The notes under the pieces were generated by a model. The model made no database searches. It had not been told where the DNA came from and worked only from the letters and a program-made list of their open reading frames with translations. A stretch of 12,631 bases of DNA. It comes from Gryganskiella cystojenkinii (Eukaryota > Mortierellomycota > Mortierellomycetes > Mortierellales > Mortierellaceae). Positions within the stretch are counted from its first letter, which is position 1, and every line of letters starts with the position of its first letter. A program made the position numbers and the translations under genes. The DNA is taken from assembly GCA_015852425.1 (NCBI GenBank), contig JAAAIG010000217.1, positions 1-12,631 of the forward strand, in the 5' to 3' direction. Below are positions 8,614 to 12,631 of this stretch, in pieces.

Positions 8614-9000
8614 ATGATGTCCAAATTCACTACCTCGATCATCCTCTTGATCGCTCTATTTGCTATGACCGTCGCCGCTCAGACACCCACGACTCTCAGT
8701 CCTACGCCCACAACCACTCAAGCACAGGCAACAACCTCGAACGGCGGCGCCACAACCCCAGCTGCGACCCGTCCCGCCGCTGGCAACTACACCGGTATAT
8801 CCCCCGAACAAATCAGTTCATTGCGCAATGTCGTTTCCTCGTTCGAGGTCGGACGATCTCAAAGTCCCGGCAACAGCCCAACATCCAAGGCCACCAGCAA
8901 TGCTCCTGAATCGAGTCTTCATCAAAACTCGGTCCTCTTGGGTCTCGGATTGGTCTTGACCACGATCGCCATGGCTGCATTCGGCACTGTTGCTTTCTAA
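8614..9000 (+). CDS. Small secreted Thr/Ser/Pro-rich protein, probable GPI-anchored
   Basis: Intronless gene for a 128-aa protein of unknown function. Tandem ATGs occur at 8614 and 8617, and either may start. Residues 1-22 form a classical signal peptide (hydrophobic IILLIALFAMTV, then AA and probable cleavage before Q23). Residues 24-60 are very rich in Thr, Pro, Ala and Ser, suited to O-mannosylation. One N-glycosylation sequon is N58-Y-T. Residues 61-80 form the only globular-looking part (SPEQISSLRNVVSSFEVG), with no Cys anywhere in the protein. The C terminus (107-128, VLLGLGLVLTTIAMAAFG) is hydrophobic and ends without charged residues, preceded by a Ser/Asn/Ala segment that could hold the omega site. 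This is the architecture of a GPI-anchored cell-surface or wall protein. The alternative is a simple type I membrane protein, but no cytoplasmic tail is present. It lies convergent to the fumarase gene. Confidence 0.8.
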   Translation: MMSKFTTSIILLIALFAMTVAAQTPTTLSPTPTTTQAQATTSNGGATTPAATRPAAGNYTGISPEQISSLRNVVSSFEVGRSQSPGNSPTSKATSNAPESSLHQNSVLLGLGLVLTTIAMAAFGTVAF

Positions 9001-9021
9001 AAGGACCCAATCCCATCTGCA

Positions 9022-9027
9022 AATAAA
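9022..9027 (+). terminator. Poly(A) signal of the GPI-protein gene
   Basis: AATAAA 21 bp after the stop codon, followed by a poly-A run near 9058. Confidence 0.5.
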
Positions 9028-9565
9028 CAACAACCTCACCTAGGAACATCATAATATAAAAAAAAAGGAGAGAAAGGTGCTGAAGAACCTGTTTTCGCAG
9101 TAATGAATGGTGATGAAATGGTGACACAATTATTTTCCTGCCCACCCAAGCGCCTCGACGGTTGGAGAAAAACAGGGAGGGGCAGGGAACATGAGCAAAT
9201 GCGAGAAGGTGAATGTCAAACAATAACATGCCGAGAGATGGTCTACTATAAACTTGTCTACCCTTGACCTAGCAGGGTTCCCTCTTCTCGTCATCGGCGT
9301 AACTCCATTCATACGGGATGGAGAAACTGACCTCAACACCCACCATTCTTTTTTTCTCCACAAAGTAGAATTATGGAATTGCCGCTTAGTCCAAACAGGG
9401 CCGGACCTTTCCTGTCTTTTTTCTTTTTTTCTTTATGTTTATTGGTCTGTGTGGCGCTCGCAGCACAGTGAAAAAGAGAGGGAGAGAGAGGGGATGCATC
9501 ATCTATGTACGTTGAAAAGTGTGAGTTGTGAGGTTGGGATAAGGTTGTTGTTGTTTCAAACAAAT
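9028..9565. other. Convergent intergenic region without a gene
   Basis: About 540 bp between the 3' ends of the GPI-protein gene (+) and fumarase (-). It holds T- and GA-rich low-complexity runs (for example near 9418-9435 and 9473-9492) and the fumarase poly(A) signal. Open frames here are uninterrupted only by chance and show no family motif. Confidence 0.55.
9438..9443 (-). terminator. Poly(A) signal of fumarase
   Basis: AATAAA on the minus strand, 122 bp downstream of the fumarase stop codon. Confidence 0.5.
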
Positions 9566-10959
9566 TTACTTGTTGGCCTTGGTGGGTCCCAACATGAGCT
9601 CGGGGCGGACCCACTCCTTGAACTGCTCCTCGTTCAAGAGACCGAGGGAGATGGCAGCTTCCTTCAAGGTGGTGCCTTCCTTGTGAGCCTTCTTGGCACA
9701 CTTGGCAGCGTTATCGTAACCAATGTAAGGGTTCAAGGCAGTGACCAACATCAAGGACTCATTCATGATGGCGTTGATCTTCTTCTCGTTGGCCTCAATA
9801 CCAACAACACAGTTCTTGGTGAAGGAGACGCAAGCATCGGACAACAAGCGGATCGACTGGATGGTGTTCTTGATCATGACGGGCTTGAAGACGTTGAGCT
9901 GTTGATGAAAAGAAAACAGACATTAGTAAGATCGACTTTTAACCTCCTTCTAGAAAATCTGTCAAACATGCAACCAAAGAGAGTCGTGGTACCTCGAAGT
10001 GGCCGTTGGAACCAGCAACAGAGACGGTGGTGTTGTTACCCATGACCTGGGAGCAGACCATGGTCATGGCCTCGCACTGGGTAGGGTTGACCTTTCCGGG
10101 CATGATTGACGAACCGGGCTCGTTCTCGGGCAAGTTCAACTCTCCGAGACCGCAGCGGGGACCGGAACCCAAGAAACGGATATCGTTGGCGATCTTCATC
10201 AGCGAGACAGCCAAGACGTTCAAGGAACCGTGAGCCTCAACAATGGCATCGTGGGCAGCAAGGGCCTCGAACTTGTTGGGAGCAGTCTTGAAGGGAAGCT
10301 TGGTAATGCCCGAGATGGCCTCAGCGACCTTGACATCGAAACCCTCACGAGTGTTCAAGCCCTAAAGAATTAATTGAACGCAAATAAAAAAGGTGTCAGT
10401 TTTTTTTCCGCCTGACGCGACGACACGCATCGTTTCTGCAATGGTCCCTGTGCGTTCTGAGCACTCTCTTCCTGTTTCTCCACATTTGTTGTTTCCCACG
10501 TGCAAAAACTTGCAGAGAAGGCGACGGATTATCCTCCACATCCCACGCCATCCTGTTTCTTTTATGGAATTGCAATCATGAACTTACGGTTCCGACAGCG
10601 GTACCGCCCTGAGCGAGGTTGTAAAGACGGGGAAGGGTACCCTGGATACGATCAATGCCATAAGTGAGCTGCTGGACGTATCCCGAGAATTCCTGTCCGA
10701 GGGTCAAGGGGGTAGCATCCTGCAAGTGGGTACGACCGATCTTGATGATATCCTTGAACTCATCAGCCTTGGCCTGGAGCGAATCACGAAGCAAAGTGAC
10801 GGCGGGGATGAGGCGCTGGTTGATCTCGATAGCGGCGGCAACGTGCATGGCGGTGGGGAAGGTATCGTTCGAGGACTGGGACATGTTGACGTGGTCGTTG
10901 GGGTGAACGGGCTTCTTAGAGCCGAGCTCACCTCCGAGGAGCTCGATAGCACGGTTGGA

Positions 10960-10992
<33 letters not shown>

Positions 10993-12267
10993 ACCGGAGC
11001 CGGTCTGCCAGACAACGAGGGGGAAGTGGTCCAAGAGCTTGCCCTCGATGACCTCATTCGAGGCCTGGACGATGGCCTGACCGACCTTCTGGTCAAGACC
11101 ATAGGTCATGTTGACGGTAGCGGCAGCACGCTTCAAGACACCAAAGGCCTTGATGAGGGGCTCGGGCATGCGCTCGGTGGGTCCACCGATATCAAAGTTC
11201 TGAAGAGAACTATTAAAGGAACAAAAGAGGACAGGAAAGAGAGTGAGTCGCGTTTCTTTCTCTGCTCGGCTCAAACTCTTTTTGGACAAAAGAGGGAAAA
11301 GGCGGGGTAAGAGTTTAAAACGATCGAGATTGCTTTTTTTTCACCAATCTTGATTGATCAAGAAGTGACACTAACGAATTCGAACATACCGCTGAGTTTG
11401 CGCACCCCAGTATCTGTCGGCGGGAACCTCGAGGTTACCGAAGGTATCGGCCTCGGAACGGAACTTCTGAGCCTGTGGACCAAGAGAGGGAGTAATAGAC
11501 ATTTGAGATTGTGTGTGAGTTAATGAAGAATGAAAGAAAATTGATTGAATGAAGTGAGAGTGAGAGAGAGTGAAAAGGACGGGTGAGGGGTGGAAAAAGA
11601 GGAGTTTAGAAAGAAAGAGAAGAAAGAGAGATGATTATCGTACGGATTGGCGCGTCTTTGTAAGAAGGAGTAGAAAAAAAAGAAGTGTCGGTGTTGCTGA
11701 GATTTGATACTTTCCAGTCGGGTATCAACTTTTTTTTGACTGAACTGACGAACAATGGTTGGCGTGGGAGGGAAAAATGCGAGTGGGAGAGACAGGGGTG
11801 CAGTGATATTCGGGTACAATTTGATGGTCTGTGACCAGGTCAAAACACAAAGTAGTGACAGTAACAATCATTTTTCAAGGAAAGAGGAAGCAGTCTCTAC
11901 AGGGCCAGAAAGGAGGAGGGGAATGGGAGCCTGTCCTCTTTCGCTGTGTTCATGTTTCTCCCTAGCCTGAGAATAGTAAAACATGGGATATGTAGGCGTG
12001 TAGCTGTGCGTTCTCTCCAATGAAGCTAACTACTTTACCCAGACGGGGGCAGCGCTGAAGGTGCGCAACTGTTGGCGCATGACCTACATAGATTCACAGG
12101 AGGAACAGAAACGGTCAGTCATTGGGCTGATCAGGGCTTTGTTGAAGGTGGGCGATGGCGATCAGTCAGTTTGAAAAAGAAAAGCTTAAAAAAAGAAACA
12201 ATAAAAACAGTAATGGAAGCAAACTCACAGGAGAGGCCTTGACGGCGTTCAACTTCAAGATGTTCAT
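9566..12267 (-). CDS. FUM1: Fumarate hydratase class II (mitochondrial form), six exons
   Basis: Catalyses reversible hydration of fumarate to L-malate, in the TCA cycle and the cytosol. Minus-strand exons: 12229-12267, 12039-12083, 11390-11472, 10588-11209, 9993-10361 and 9566-9898. Introns are 145, 566, 180, 226 and 94 bp, all GT-AG with consistent phase. The 496-aa product fits the family (about 490-510). Residues 1-35 are basic and hydroxylated ([14 protein letters not shown]), a probable mitochondrial presequence. The mature part starts at [11 protein letters not shown]. Conserved blocks are SGTQTNMN (127-134), HPNDHVN (158-164), SSND (168-171), [11 protein letters not shown] with the active-site-type His217, and the signature [11 protein letters not shown] (346-356) with its loop serines. 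The C terminus keeps [24 protein letters not shown], typical of FumC-type enzymes. No active-site residue is missing. Exon 3 can also be read from an in-frame ATG inside intron 2, which would give a shorter cytosolic isoform. Confidence 0.96.
11473..11502 (-). CDS. Alternative first coding segment of a cytosolic fumarase isoform
   Basis: Starting at the ATG at 11500-11502, ten codons encode [10 protein letters not shown] and run without a stop or frame change into exon 3 (AQKFRSEAD...). A transcript beginning inside intron 2 would translate a 478-aa fumarase lacking the basic presequence. The last bases of this segment include the acceptor AG used by the mitochondrial transcript. The alternative is that this in-frame ATG is chance. 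Confidence 0.55.
11503..11868 (-). promoter_or_regulatory. Putative internal promoter and leader for a cytosolic fumarase
   Basis: This part of fumarase intron 2 has no ATG on the coding strand. Its exon-proximal part (about 11503-11635) is C/T-rich, like the leader of the GPI-protein gene. A CCAAT motif lies on the coding strand at 11646-11650, 144 bp upstream of the ATG at 11500-11502. That ATG reads in frame through the exon 3 acceptor. Intron 2 is far longer than the other fumarase introns. The promoter role is inference. Confidence 0.5.
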
Positions 12268-12631
12268 GATGATGGATGAGAGGCGTGACGGGATGAAGAG
12301 TAAAGAAGAAAAGAAAAAAAAAGAAAAAGAATGGGGTAACTTGACGAGTGTCTTTCTAGTCCATCACCTTCCCATTCAGTTGCCGATTTTTTTTATTGGG
12401 ACGGAAAGGGAAGGGTGCTGTGAGGAGAGTCGATTGGATAGCTAAGCCACCCATAGTCACGTGGAATTAAATCTCTCTCGCGTGTGTCTTTGAGCTCGTG
12501 GGGTCACAGAAAAGGACAGGAGCGTGAGTAGAGAATGAGACCGCGAATCTGCGTCTTTGCTGATGATGAAGACACATGTTGGAATGAACCAACAAGGAAG
12601 GCCATCAGAGCAACCTTGACAATATCTGTTT
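12268..12631 (-). promoter_or_regulatory. Fumarase upstream promoter region
   Basis: The 364 bp to the window edge contain no gene I can support. On the minus strand CCAAT occurs at 12395-12399 and 12433-12437, 128 and 166 bp upstream of the fumarase ATG. CACGTG, an E-box, is at 12458-12463. CCAAT boxes bound by the HAP complex are known at fungal respiratory genes, so these are plausible activator sites. The A/G-rich tract at 12298-12330 is a C/T-rich leader on the coding strand. Confidence 0.5.

Noticed and set aside
9254..10045. 263-residue open frame on the plus strand
   Set aside because: It overlaps fumarase exon 6 and part of exon 5 in antisense, and the product looks like a shadow with Leu/Val/Gly runs.
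10726..11310. 194-residue open frame on the plus strand
   Set aside because: It is antisense to fumarase exon 4. Its Gly/Asp/Leu-rich, low-diversity sequence mirrors the codon bias of the fumarase strand, and it has no family motif.
12155..12445. 96-residue Lys-rich open frame on the plus strand
   Set aside because: It is antisense to fumarase exon 1 and its leader. The lysines come from A-rich low-complexity tracts.

Overview
This is a nuclear segment from a fungus. Its many short GT-AG introns, compact spacing, AATAAA-type 3' signals and pyrimidine-rich leaders fit a fungus. The F-box protein style and the fumarase sequence suggest an early-diverging Mucoromycota lineage such as Mortierellaceae; this placement is inference from recalled protein families. 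I see seven protein-coding genes and no rRNA, tRNA, CRISPR array or intact mobile element.

Layout: (1) 183-1817 (+), an intronless F-box/LRR-like protein. (2) 2045-3211 (+), an intronless protein with a FAR1-type zinc-binding domain plus the helical segment that follows it in MULE transposases, but no catalytic domain. (3) 3431-4535 (-), ribosomal protein eS28 (RPS28) in three coding exons; the first appears to contain only the start codon. (4) 4930-5576 (-), the ubiquitin-like splicing modifier Hub1/UBL5, three exons, 73 aa. (5) 5906-7530 (+), the CDK-activating-kinase/TFIIH assembly factor MAT1/Tfb3, six exons, 363 aa, head to head with HUB1. (6) 8614-9000 (+), a small Thr/Ser/Pro-rich secreted protein that is probably GPI-anchored. 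(7) 9566-12267 (-), class II fumarase in six exons with a mitochondrial presequence.

Most genes are housekeeping: translation (RPS28), splicing (HUB1), transcription and cell-cycle control (TFB3), and the TCA cycle (FUM1). They are not an operon or a pathway cluster. HUB1 and TFB3 share a 329-bp divergent promoter. The F-box and FAR1 genes lie in tandem, 227 bp apart.

The strongest unusual signal is in the 566-bp intron 2 of fumarase. An in-frame ATG lies 30 bp upstream of exon 3. It is preceded on the coding strand by about 365 bp without any ATG, a C/T-rich leader-like tract and a CCAAT motif. This looks like an internal promoter making a presequence-less cytosolic fumarase of 478 aa from the same gene as the 496-aa mitochondrial form. 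Other points of interest are the Met-only coding exon and small internal insertion of RPS28, and the catalytic-domain-less MULE/FAR1 protein. I found no evidence of a wholly new multi-gene system.
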